A DNA stretch of 64,000 nucleotides from Blasia pusilla. Lineage: Eukaryota; Marchantiophyta; Marchantiopsida; Blasiales. The stretch covers positions 60,202,001 to 60,266,000 of the forward strand of contig CM114272.1 in NCBI GenBank assembly GCA_050084515.1, given 5' to 3'. Below, piece by piece: positions 53,118 through 62,850 of this stretch (positions are counted from its first letter, which is position 1; each line of letters opens with the position of its first letter). A model generated the notes under the pieces. It worked only from the letters and a program-made list of their open reading frames with translations. It ran no database searches and was not told the origin of the DNA. The position numbers and the translations under genes were made by a program.

Positions 53118-54147
53118 TGTCGCGACCCTCATAACCAAACAACACCAAATACGCGCCAAGCGAAACATCAGAACTCAAAGGAACTCACGCCGCAAGGTTT
53201 GCGCTTTGGAGAGGCGTTTGGTAGAGTCTCTTGGAAAAGTCTAAGAGACGAAACGCGGAACAGAGTTGTGCGTTTCATGCGTTAAAGGTCGCGACCAGGA
53301 AACCTAGACCAAACGCGAGCCGAGACTTGAGATGAGTTGAGTCTTGGAGGTTGGTTGCCAAAGAGGTGAGAACCAGTTTGGAACATGACTAGCGTTTGGG
53401 AGAATCTGACTGTGTTTAGGACCATAACGTTGAGCTCCGAGATGCGTTTGGGACAAGTAAGGGCGCGTTGGAAAGCTGATCTCAAGACGCTTCCAACGCA
53501 CCAAAGATCTCAGCAAACGCATAAGTACAGGCTGAGATATTGGCCGAAAACGATTCAGAGAGCAATCGGGTTGAGGGCCAATTGGAGGGGCCCGGGTGTC
53601 TTTCCCTAAATGTAGGGGGCCCCCGGAGATCCCCAGAAGTACTAGTAAGGGGAGTACCTTCTCTGAGATGTCTCGGGAAACGAAACCCCACTTTGGGCGC
53701 CAAACGGCGTTTCAGAGGCACGGGATGAAACGGGAGTTTGGCGCGGAAACCCGAAACCCAAACCTGATCCAAGGGAGTGGAATTTGTACGCCACACTTGG
53801 ATTCCAACCCGAGATTCACTTCGTGCGAGTCTTGGTGAGGAACTCGTTGGATGTTCATCAGACAGTTGTAACCGCCAAGCGCGAAACGCCGTTTCAGATT
53901 CCTGAACCGACCAGAAAGTCTGTCCCAAGTCTTTCGAGACTTGCCCGTGTTGGAAACCGCGAAACTAGGAAGGTTGAGCTTGAAGAGAGTCCGAGACGAG
54001 AACTCGGAAAGTAATCCCGCTGATTGATCCAAGACCCGACTAACCGAAATGCGTGTTTGGATGCAGATCAGCGTTGAGCGTGACCCTCATCGAACGACGC
54101 TTCCGCAACAAACAAGATTAACGTTCAAGGAGAGTAGGCGCACGACA
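53118..54147 (+). repeat. 5' LTR of chromovirus B, 1,030 bp
   Basis: Same architecture as the copy A LTR, with dense GCGTTTG/CAAACGC words and high CpG. Minus-strand frames across it (for example 53482-53928) are shadows of this composition. Confidence 0.95.
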
Positions 54148-54149
54148 CG

Positions 54150-54161
54150 TGGTATCAAAGC
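54150..54161 (+). promoter_or_regulatory. Primer-binding site of chromovirus B
   Basis: TGGTATCAAAGC, two bases inside the LTR; one G-to-A change from the initiator tRNA-Met complement. Confidence 0.85.
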
Positions 54162-54298
54162 AATTCCTTGATGAGCGTGAACTTGGGGTCGTTGAAGATC
54201 GGGACGTTGGGGGAGAACTCAAGGTAGCCGGAAAATCGCGACGCCGAGGAGGAACGCAAGAGGCGAGGAGGAGATCTGAAAAAAGCGACGACTCGCAA

Positions 54299-55055
54299 AT
54301 GGCGACCAAGGGCGAAGAACCGAGGAAACCGCGAGTCAAAGCAAAGAAGCCGAGAGACGAATCAATGACGGACCGAGAGCGGAGGTGGAATTTGCGACTC
54401 GAAGTGCGAGTCCCGGACATGAGGATGTTCCAACCGAAAATCTTTCGCGGGACCTTGGGTCCAAACTTAAACGATCCGGCCTTTTATACCCAAATGATGG
54501 GATTGATGAAGGTGATGGCGGACGGATAATTGAACGAGCAAGGTGATCTCGGAATTCAAGTCAAATGGAGCCTCTAGTTCGGCAAGAAGCTTTGTAAGAC
54601 TAATTTGCCAACGCCATTCACAGGAATGGGGCGTTCTCGGAAAAAGTGAGCGAGTTTCTAACGGAACTCGAACTCTATTTCAAGCGCAAAAAGCGAGATG
54701 AACAAGACAAGGTGATTCATGAGCGGTCACGTTTCGAAGGATCACGCTCTCCATTGGTGGACGGCTCACCGGAAAGAACATCTAGGTCGTGGGAAAAGCG
54801 TTGAGTTGGGAAGATTTCAAGGAGTTGATTGGGAACCGATTCACTCCGAATATCAGAGTACCGCGATGGCATGGAGGTGGTGAGGTTGCGCCAGAGTGGA
54901 TCACTTGGTGCTTATGTGCGAGAGTTTAGTGCGCTTATGAGTGCACTTTCCACGGATGAACATACTAAAAAGGTGATCTTCCTAAGTGGGCTCAAACCGA
55001 GTGCCGAGAAGGCTCTCTTTCGTATGCCTCACATCCCGAGAGGCGCGCGGACCTC
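54299..55055 (+). pseudogene. Gag N-terminal and central part, copy B, frameshifted
   Basis: It begins with the same ATG (MATKGEEPRKPRVK) as copy A. By about 54530 an altered GGACGGATAA replaces the copy A GCGGACCAGATG stretch and introduces a stop. The central Gag helices return in another frame at 54829-55059 (EYRDGMEVVRLRQSGSLGAY). At least four small indels distinguish it from copy A. Confidence 0.85.
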
Positions 55056-56477
55056 TTGAGACTAGCCGAGCGGATTGGGGACGATGAAGTCCAACACCCG
55101 AAACCCTTTGAGACAAAAAGTTTTTCTAAGTTACAGAAGAATAAAGGGACCTCCAAGAGGGTTTGGAATGGGGGTGAGTGCGACCACGGAGGGTCTCTCG
55201 CCCCAGCGGCGAAACGAGTGGAACTCAACGCGAAGCCGAAGGGGCCACCGTTTACGAAGTCAACGAATGCCAAAGTGATTTGTTATAATTGTGGCGAACC
55301 CGGGCATATGGCTAAGGAATGTGTGAGGCCCAAGGTTAGTAAACCGAGTATGATTGCGTTTGCCGCTAAGCATTTATCGGAGGGAGATCTAGATACATCT
55401 CTACAAGTCACCAAGAGAACGCCCAATTTGGTTTACCTAGGATCCAAGATCGCTAATCGCGATGTGATGTTGCTCGTTGATACAGGTGCTTCGCACTCAT
55501 TCTTGAGTCCGAGAATCGTAAAAACGTTGGGATTGCCAACCACCAAAGCGGATGAACCCATTAGGGTAGGATTCGCGGGAGGAAAATCCCACCAGACATC
55601 AGATCTGGTTTTAGGGCTAGTTGTGAGATGCGGAGTATTTGAGTTGAAGGAGAATTTTACAGTTTTGCGAGATGGACGGTATCGACGGAGTCTTGGGAAC
55701 ACGTTCTTGGATGCGTATGAGGTGGAACTGAGGCGGAGACCTTTGAGGTTAAGCGTCTTGGTTAACGGCAAACGGACGGACGTCAGATTGGTTCGTGAGG
55801 TGCCTAGAAAGACGGAGTTGGTGAACGCCATCACGAGGACGAGTTTGGCCGAGTTAGAGGAAGGATTCCTTTGCTTGATGAGACGAGTAGAGGATGATGC
55901 AAGCGCAAGATGCAGAGATCAGAACTCAGCTTCAAGGGAGATCCCTGAAACACTCAAGAGAGTTGTGAAAGAATTTGAAGATGTGTTGACTAAGGAGCTT
56001 CCGACTGAGTTGCCACCACATAGGGCGGTTGATCATAAGATTGAGGTGATACCAGGATCTCAACCACCTTCAAAGGCACCATATAGGTTGAATCAAGAGG
56101 AACTTGCTGAGTTGAAGAAACAGTTGGGTGAACTCCTAGAGAGGGGTTACATCCGAACGAGCAAGTCACCTTATGGGGCGCCCGTCCTCTTTGTCAAGAA
56201 GAAGGATGGGAAGTTGAGACTCTGTGTTGATTATCGGGCGCTGAATAAAGTGACGGTAAGGAATAACTATCCTCTACCGAGGATGGATGACCTCTTTGAT
56301 CGATTGTCGGGTGCCAAGTATTTCAGCCGGATTGATTTGAAATCAGGATATTATCAGATTCGGATTGCCGAAGCGGATGTAGAGAAGACCGCTGTAGGGA
56401 CGAGATCTGATTCGTTCGAGTTTGTAGTAATGCCTTTCGGTCTTTGTAATGCGCCTCCGACGCGTTTACCACTTTGA
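55056..56477 (+). CDS. Gag end, protease and RT fingers/palm, copy B
   Basis: One open frame of 473 codons joins the Gag C-terminus to pol, showing the family's ancestral arrangement. CCHC knuckle at residues 77-89 ([14 protein letters not shown] region), protease DTGASHSF at 143-150, then RT with [39 protein letters not shown] (arginine intact, unlike copy A) and [12 protein letters not shown]. It ends because two extra bases at CCGACGCGTTTACC (near 56461) shift the frame before the YIDD box, which lies in the next frame at 56474-56692. The upstream start is an indel boundary, not a true start. Confidence 0.88.
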   Translation: MRLAERIGDDEVQHPKPFETKSFSKLQKNKGTSKRVWNGGECDHGGSLAPAAKRVELNAKPKGPPFTKSTNAKVICYNCGEPGHMAKECVRPKVSKPSMIAFAAKHLSEGDLDTSLQVTKRTPNLVYLGSKIANRDVMLLVDTGASHSFLSPRIVKTLGLPTTKADEPIRVGFAGGKSHQTSDLVLGLVVRCGVFELKENFTVLRDGRYRRSLGNTFLDAYEVELRRRPLRLSVLVNGKRTDVRLVREVPRKTELVNAITRTSLAELEEGFLCLMRRVEDDASARCRDQNSASREIPETLKRVVKEFEDVLTKELPTELPPHRAVDHKIEVIPGSQPPSKAPYRLNQEELAELKKQLGELLERGYIRTSKSPYGAPVLFVKKKDGKLRLCVDYRALNKVTVRNNYPLPRMDDLFDRLSGAKYFSRIDLKSGYYQIRIAEADVEKTAVGTRSDSFEFVVMPFGLCNAPPTRLPL

Positions 56478-58208
56478 TGAACTCCATCTTTCACAAGGAG
56501 ACGGATGAGTTTGTGATCATCTATATAGATGACATACTCATCTATTCAAAAACACTAGAGGAGCACGCTCGACATTTGAAGACGGTGTTTGAGAAACTTA
56601 GGGCGAACAAGCTGTATGCGAATGCGGATAAGAGTGAGTTCGGTTTGACGAAGATCAAGTTCTTGGGACATGTGGTGGTGCGGATGGAGTGAGTCCAGAC
56701 ATGGAAAAGGTGAGCGCGATTGCGAATGGGAACCGCCTTCCACGGTGAAGGGGATCACGAAGGTTCATCGGAGCTGTCCAGTTTTACCGGACATACGTGA
56801 AGAATTTTTCGGGCATAGTGAAACCTCTCACGGATTGGACCGCAAAGTTTGCCAATACTACATGGACCGAGGAAGTGGATAAAGCGTTCAATCGAGTCAA
56901 AGAGATCCTCTCGCAGAACCGATTCTCAAAGCGCGGAGTTTGAACAACCGTTCGAGGTGCACACGGATGCTAGTGATTTCGCGATTGCAGGAATGTTGGT
57001 GCAAAAAGGGAGACCTGTAGCATACGAAAGCAAGAAGCTGACCGACACCGAAAGGAGATGGCCTACTCATGAGAAAGAGTTGTTTGCGGTGGTTCATTGC
57101 TTGAGGAAGTGGCGTCACTATTTGGGACTTCACAGACTCGAGTATTCACCGATAACATATCGCTCAAGTATTTTGAGACCAGGATCGCGTGGGACGCCAA
57201 AACAACCGGTGGCATGATACCTTGGCGTTGATGAATGTGGAGCTAATCCACAAGCCGGGAAAGACAATGTCATTCCAGATCGTTAAGTCGCAGGATGAAC
57301 ACGTGCCATCGCGACACAAGTGTTGAGAGCAATGTTCCCTAATGAAACAGACCTGGAAAGAAGGATTCGTGAAGGATACATGAAGGATGAGCAAGCGAGG
57401 GAGTACCTTGGGAAGTTAAAGCGGGGCGAGAAGGTGGCCAATCTGAGTTTGAGACACGGCTTGCTAAGGTTTAAGCAGCAGAGCAGATCTATGTAGGCCA
57501 AGGCAAGCTACGGACCAAGGTGTTTGTGGAATGTCATGATGGACCTTTGGCGGGACACAAAGGGGAGAAATCCTCTTCTTGCTGTTTTGTCTAAGAGGTT
57601 CTTCGGCCCAACATGAAGGAAGATGTTGCTCAATATGTGAAAACATCGTGACACGCCAAGCGAACCGCGTGTCTTATCGAAGAAACAAGGTTTACTTCAT
57701 CCTTTGCCAATCCCGGAGGGACCCTTGCAAAGCATTAGCATGGATTTCATTACGAGTCTTCCAGAATCTGAGGGATACAACGCTATACTTGTGATAGTTG
57801 ATCGGTTTAGCAAGTTGGGGAGGTTTGTGCCGACGAGAGAGTCTGCGACGGCCTTACGCGACTTCCCGACTATTCCTGGATGGTTGGTGGCGTGCGCACG
57901 GATTGCCTAGGAGCATTGTGTCCGATCGAGATCCGAAGTTTACCAAGTGCCTTTTGGAAACATCTATTCAGGAGGTTCGGACCAAACTCAGCTTTAGTAC
58001 GGCCTTCCATCCTCAAACGGATGGGCAAACGGAAAAAGTAAACTCGGTCGTAAACCAATACTTACGGAATTACGTGAGTGCGGACCAAAGAGATTGGGCC
58101 AAGTGGTTAAGTATGGCTGAGTATTGTTACAACTCGACTAAGCATTCTGCAATCGGAGAATCTCCGTTTTTGGCGTATCAAAGAGAACCGAAGGGCCTCT
58201 TGACTTAG
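56474..58208 (+). pseudogene. RT end, RNase H and integrase, copy B, frameshifted
   Basis: Pieces in successive frames: YIDDILIYSKTLEEHARHLK (56474-56692), RNase H VHTDASDFAIAGMLVQKG (56849-57217), a poorly preserved stretch at 57200-57700 with several lost bases where the integrase zinc-binding region should be, and integrase core pieces at 57704-57910 (SMDFITSLPESEGYNAILVI) and 57798-58208 (VSDRDPKFT, TDGQTEKVNSVVNQYL). Single-base losses predominate. Confidence 0.88.
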
Positions 58209-58261
58209 CTCTTTCGAAGGGCAATACATCGACACACACTCGTCAAGCAACGGCGGAATGT

Positions 58262-58810
58262 TTGTTAGTGGAAATGCAGGAACGACAAGAGCGAGCGAGA
58301 GAAAGTCTCGCCAAGGCTCAACTAAGGTACGTAAAGCATGCTAACAAAAGTCGGCGCCATGTGAGTTTCCAAGTTGGGGAACAAGTGTGGTTGAGTGTTA
58401 AGAATCTCACTCTTCCGAAAGAATTGTCTGCGAAATTGTCAGCCAAGTATGCTGGACCATATGTGATCAAGGCAAGGCCGTTTGAGGATGTGTACACGTT
58501 GGAGCTGCCAAACGAGTTCAAGATTCACCCGACTTTCCATGTGTCATTATTGAAGAAGTATCTTCAAGACAATGTGCGTCCGGAGCGAAGGAGGATGTTG
58601 AGACCACAACCGGTCATCAGAAATGAGGAACCGAGTTCGAGGTTGAGACCATTCTGCGTTCCAGGCGTAGGGCCACCAAGCACTGAGTACTTGGTCAAGT
58701 GGAAAGGCTATCATGTGAAAGAGGCGACTTGGATTGCGGAGGCGGATCTAGAACATGCGCAAGAAGCATTGCGTGACTTCAGATGGATGCAAGAAAGGCA
58801 CGTGTGTTAG
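58262..58810 (+). CDS. Integrase C-terminus and chromodomain, copy B
   Basis: 182 open codons: QVGEQVWLSVKNLTLPKELS, SAKYAGPYVIKARPFEDVYT, HPTFHVSLLKKYL, then the chromodomain end YLVKWKGYHVKEATWIAEAD. A small indel pair near 58635-58680 scrambles the first chromodomain strand (copy A: EFEVETILRSRRRATK), so the aromatic cage is probably incomplete. Confidence 0.85.
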   Translation: MLVEMQERQERARESLAKAQLRYVKHANKSRRHVSFQVGEQVWLSVKNLTLPKELSAKLSAKYAGPYVIKARPFEDVYTLELPNEFKIHPTFHVSLLKKYLQDNVRPERRRMLRPQPVIRNEEPSSRLRPFCVPGVGPPSTEYLVKWKGYHVKEATWIAEADLEHAQEALRDFRWMQERHVC

Positions 58811-59492
58811 TACATGGTGAAGCAATGGACATAACTTGTGACCGGAAAGCTTGGGCCGATAACCCGTTGTAACTAGAAAGGTTTAGTTGTTGCAATAAAG
58901 AAGACATGGATTTGGAGATTCGATGCTTGTATTGTAATTTTGAGTTTGGTTTGTGCAAGGCAATGAGTAGTTCTTCATATGCTTAGGATGTAAGTCAAGG
59001 AGACCAAACAATGAGTATTTGAGGTGAGAGCTTGTATTCGAGATAAGGCATCTAGATCAGGACCAAGTGTTGAAGTACTAGCATTTGGGCTCGCCCTAAC
59101 GTCGGCGGGGCAGATGAGTCTGTCTTGGGGTTTGTGGTGATCTCATTCATGTTTCATGACTGAACTTAGTGACGCGCCTAGGTGGAATACAGGTGACCCA
59201 AAAGTAGTAATGAGTTGGCTAGGTAGACAAAGGTTGTTTACAAATAGTGAGTGAAGTGTTAGGTTGCAGACTTAGTGAGCTTATTTTGATAGTTAGATTA
59301 GTTTGGCGAGAACTAGTCTAGGCTCATCGTAAAGCGAGAAGCTAATAAGTCTAAGTCGCAAGCGACAAACCTAAGACTTAAGCCAAAAAGAGGAATTGCG
59401 GGTTAGCTACCAGAACGCGATTCTGTGTTAAGGGGTCGGCTTCCCACAACTTAACATCAATAAGGTTTGCGTTGATGAGGACATCAACCTTC
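58811..59492 (+). other. 3' non-coding spacer of chromovirus B
   Basis: Shared with copy A (14356-15033), with no sustained frame. Confidence 0.7.
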
Positions 59493-59506
59493 AAAGGAGG
59501 GGTGAG
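59493..59506 (+). promoter_or_regulatory. Polypurine tract of chromovirus B
   Basis: AAAGGAGGGGTGAG directly before the 3' LTR. Confidence 0.8.
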
Positions 59507-60526
59507 TGTCGCGACCCTCATAACCAAACAACACCAAATATGCGCCAAGCGAAACATCAGAACTCAAAGGAACTCACGCCGCAAGGTTTGCGCTTTGGAG
59601 AGGCGTTTGGTAGAGTCTCTTGGAAAAGTCTAAGAGACGAAACGCGGAACAGAGTTGTGCGTTTCATGCGTTAATGGTCGCGACCAGGAAACCTAGACCA
59701 AACGCGAGCCGAGACTTGAGATGAGTTGAGTCTTGGAGGTTGGTTGCCAAAGAGGTGAGAACCAGTTTGGAACATGACTAGCGTTTGGGAGAATCTGACT
59801 GTGTTTAGGACCATAACGTTGAGCTCCGAGATGCGTTTGGGACAAGTAAGGGCGCGTTGGAAAGCTGATCTCAAGACGCTTCCAACGCACCAAAGATCTC
59901 AGCAAACGCATAAGTACAGGCTGAGATATTGGCCGAAAACGATTCAGAGAGCAATCGGGTTGAGGGCCAGTTGAGGGGCCCAGGTGTCTTTCCTAAATGT
60001 AGGGGGCCCCGGAGATCCCAGAAGTACTAGTAAGGGGAGTACCTTCTCTGAGATGTCTCGGGAAACGAAACCCCACTTTGGGCGCCAAACGGCGTTTGAG
60101 GCACGGATGAAACGGGAGTTTGGCGTGAAACCCGAAACCCAAACCTGATCCAAGGGAGTGGACTTTGTACGCCACACTTGGATTCCAACCGAGATTCACC
60201 GTGCGAGTCTTGGTGAGGAACTCATTGGATGTTCATCGGAGTTGGAACCGCTAGGCGCGAAACGCCGTTTCAGGTTCCTGAATCGACCAGAAAGTCTATC
60301 CCAAGTCTTTCGAGACTTGCCCGTGTTGGAAACCGCGAAACTAGGAAGGTTGAGCTTGAAGAGAGAGTCCGAGACGAGAACTCGGAAAGTAATCCCGCTG
60401 ATTGATCCAAGACCCGACTAACCGAAGTGCGTGTTTGGATGCAGATCAGCGTTGAGAGCGTGACCTACTGAACGCACGCTTCTGCAACAAACAAGATTAA
60501 CGTTCAAGGAGAGTAGGCGCACGACA
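59507..60526 (+). repeat. 3' LTR of chromovirus B, 1,020 bp
   Basis: Starts TGTCGCGACCC and ends GCACGACA, followed by the target duplication TAGTG. It shares copy-B variants with the 5' LTR and has lost further single bases around 59970-60250. Confidence 0.95.
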
Positions 60527-60593
60527 TAGTGGGGGCTTGCTCCCTTATCTCAACTTTTCGTATTGCACCTGTTATCTACGCCACAACAATGCG

Positions 60594-60687
60594 GTCTTTG
60601 ATGACATTCACATTGAGTCGAACCAACCACATGGGCTTCGCCAACCATTAGTGGTTGGTTCGACATACTGTGAATGTCGTCAAAGTC
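60594..60687. repeat. Imperfect 37-bp hairpin, miRNA-precursor-like
   Basis: Arms 60594-60630 and 60651-60687 pair at 32 of 37 positions with a G-U possible at one more; the loop is 20 nt. The end of the stem next to the loop (TCGAACCAACCAC and its complement) is perfect, and mismatches are scattered like those of plant miRNA stems. It could equally be a decayed foldback insertion. Confidence 0.8.
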
Positions 60688-60724
60688 TGGATCAACTTCA
60701 TGTGCATTTAGAACGCTCTCCAAT

Positions 60725-60799
60725 TTAGGATGAGAGGATTCCCATTCACAATATTGTGCGGGATATCATGTTCAATATTGCTCGTGAGAGTGGCTTCCA

Positions 60800-60851
<52 letters not shown>

Positions 60852-61205
60852 GCGGGATTCCCTTATCCTTGTTCATCTTCATATGATACGAGAGGCAGAG
60901 GTGGTGGCGGCGGACGTTGAAGTAACGAATCCTATGGAGGAGGTTGTGCTAGCCCAAGTGGTGGAAGGGAGATTGCTACAAGGAGTAGTGAAGGTGGTGA
61001 AAAATACTCATCTCTATAATCAACTTCAAGATAGATATTAGTTTTTCCGCCTAGCCATAGAGATGTATGAGGATATGGGGGGAGGTTTGATTCGTTCCTT
61101 ACATATTACATTCATCATCTCCAAGCAAGAAATGGGTTGTCCTTAGTTATTGTGATTGTTTTTTTTGTAGACAATGGGTCTCCATAACTTTGCAATATGC
61201 CTAAG
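60725..61205 (+). repeat. Dispersed repeat R1, copy 2, with GA microsatellite
   Basis: Homologous to 26480-26950. It differs in having a 43-nt (GA)n run at 60804-60846 where copy 1 has only ATAGAGAAAGAGAC. A frame of 103 codons (60730-61041) reads through the run as Arg-Glu repeats; I do not regard it as a proven gene. After the run the frame encodes VVAADVEVTNPMEEVVLAQV, with no known domain. Confidence 0.65.
60804..60846. repeat. (GA)n microsatellite, 43 nt
   Basis: An uninterrupted GA dinucleotide run of 21.5 units, expected to be length-variable. Confidence 0.95.
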
Positions 61206-61250
61206 CCAATGGGGTTTTGGGGTAAGCTTAGAGGTAATATTATTTTTGCT

Positions 61251-62177
61251 GGAAAAGAAGCGATAGATCCCGAGTAGAAGAACTATGAACTTCAATAAAA
61301 AAAAGGGGCAAAGAGATCCAAAAACCCGCTGGCCCTAGCAGAAAAGAGTAAGTAGCAGCGGATATTGGGCCGCACCATTCAGAAAGTGCAACAGTATTTG
61401 ACGACGGTGGTAAAATGAGATGAGAATTCTAATATCGTGACAGTGCACGTACTCGAGGAATATCTTGGACCTGTACAATCGATGGACATGTGGCACCGTT
61501 TAAATTGCATTTGTTCACAGACTCGGATCCTCCGGCATCGCTAGAAGTTTAAAACTAGCTCAAGAATCTCCGTGGCGTTCGTGCATTCCCCAACGCAAAT
61601 GTGCGTGCGTCCACCACGGATGAACATCGTCCCTGTCGGGTTGCGGATTTCCCGATGGAGCAACATCTCCACACTAAGTGAATAGCGTTCCCGACATCTC
61701 CCTTTGACTAATTACAGAGTGCTCCCCGGCGTTGCGGATTCCGAAAATAGTCGTTCGTGATCTTTGAATGCTGCACTCCGCAGAGGTTATAGGAAGCAAC
61801 CACGATCTCGAACCATGTGTTTCGCACGACCTAGAACTACCTTCTGTCTTTTATTTTCTCCGACTCTTTCCTAAACGGTCAGTTAACATAAAACAATAGC
61901 ACAACAATTAAAAAAAATTACTTCTATTCCCTTCATTTTTATTTTGGAATACGAGTTTGCTACGAATTCGCCTTGGGCTTTCGAGGTAGACCAATCAGGC
62001 ACAGTGATCTATTCAACCAATTCTGATAATTTTCTAAAGCCGGATTATTGCTGACACCCTTTTGGCGTGGGAACCCTTCCGATTGACGTTCTTGGAAATT
62101 CATGCATGTTTATTTCGGGTTTTTTTAAAATTTTGATTATCCTTGCCTTTGATTCCTGCCCAATTCCTCTCGTTGGG
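61251..62177 (+). repeat. Duplicated block, copy 2, 927 bp
   Basis: Near-identical to 50154-51022 with sharp ends. It carries 60 bp absent from the other copy (about 61613-61672), bounded by CCAC words, so copy 1 probably lost it by short-repeat deletion. The left flank is repeat R1, so the block seems to have been inserted here. Confidence 0.92.
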
Positions 62178-62639
62178 AAGTGGATTCATTCTAATTGTGA
62201 TTTTTTCCATCATAAAATTGAGCTTACAACTGCATAGAAGGGAATATCACTCTACAAAAATATTGAGGATCCTTGTGGAGCATGTAGGTCTTCTAAAACT
62301 TCACTAAGCTCAACATCCAAGATGTTTTCGCTCACCAAGTTGCACAAAAGCAAAGAATTTGCTAGCCATGCATATGAAAATATCCTACAAGCAGTCTTCT
62401 CTCCATTTTTAACCCAATGTACCTACATGTGAGGGGATCTAGTATTGGAATCTTATTAGGGCTTTATTTTCTCTTCGAGTGCAATACAAACCTTTACACG
62501 AACATGAGACCATAAGGAGAATAACTTTGTGGGGACCAAATACTTCTCTTATCCACATCCATTTTAAAATTTTAGCCCACATGAATCTCACGGCTAGCCG
62601 AGAGGGCGGTCTTAGGCCCACGGCTAAGACCAAAATAAG
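62178..62639. other. Unassigned DNA
   Basis: No recognisable feature. Confidence 0.5.
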
Positions 62640-62850
62640 CCCTACCGCGGGTCACGTACGGGCCTGATGCAAACTACAAAATGGATACGGGCTAGACAAA
62701 CTTGGGTCTATGTCACGGGCTTGGTGGGCTAAGGGGCAGTCTCAAGTGTAGGCCGCTCCTACCGCGGCCTACACAGACATGTCAGATGTCACATGTGACA
62801 TAAGTTCACAAACACGGACTTTATCCATGTGCAAGCTTGTCCAAGATACC
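62640..62850. repeat. Type B fragment
   Basis: GC-rich words (ACGGGCT, GTGGGCTAAGG, ACCGCGGCCTACAC) are followed by GACATAAGTTCACAAACAC, GGACTTTATCCATGTGCAAG and CTT, resembling the right end of the type B elements and MITEs. The left end was not found. Confidence 0.5.

Larger units (their letters stand above)
53118..60526 (+). mobile_element. Full-length Ty3/gypsy chromovirus copy B
   Basis: 7,409 bp with LTRs at 53118-54147 and 59507-60526 (TGTCG/CGACA ends), primer site, gag-pol with chromodomain, polypurine tract, and target duplication TAGTG (53113-53117 and 60527-60531). It is the same family and orientation as copy A. Gag runs in one frame into protease and RT, but gag itself, the end of RT, RNase H and integrase carry many 1-2-bp indels. 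The LTR pair shares B-specific variants (GTTAAAGG or GTTAATGG before TCGCGACC), so the two copies inserted independently. Confidence 0.95.
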
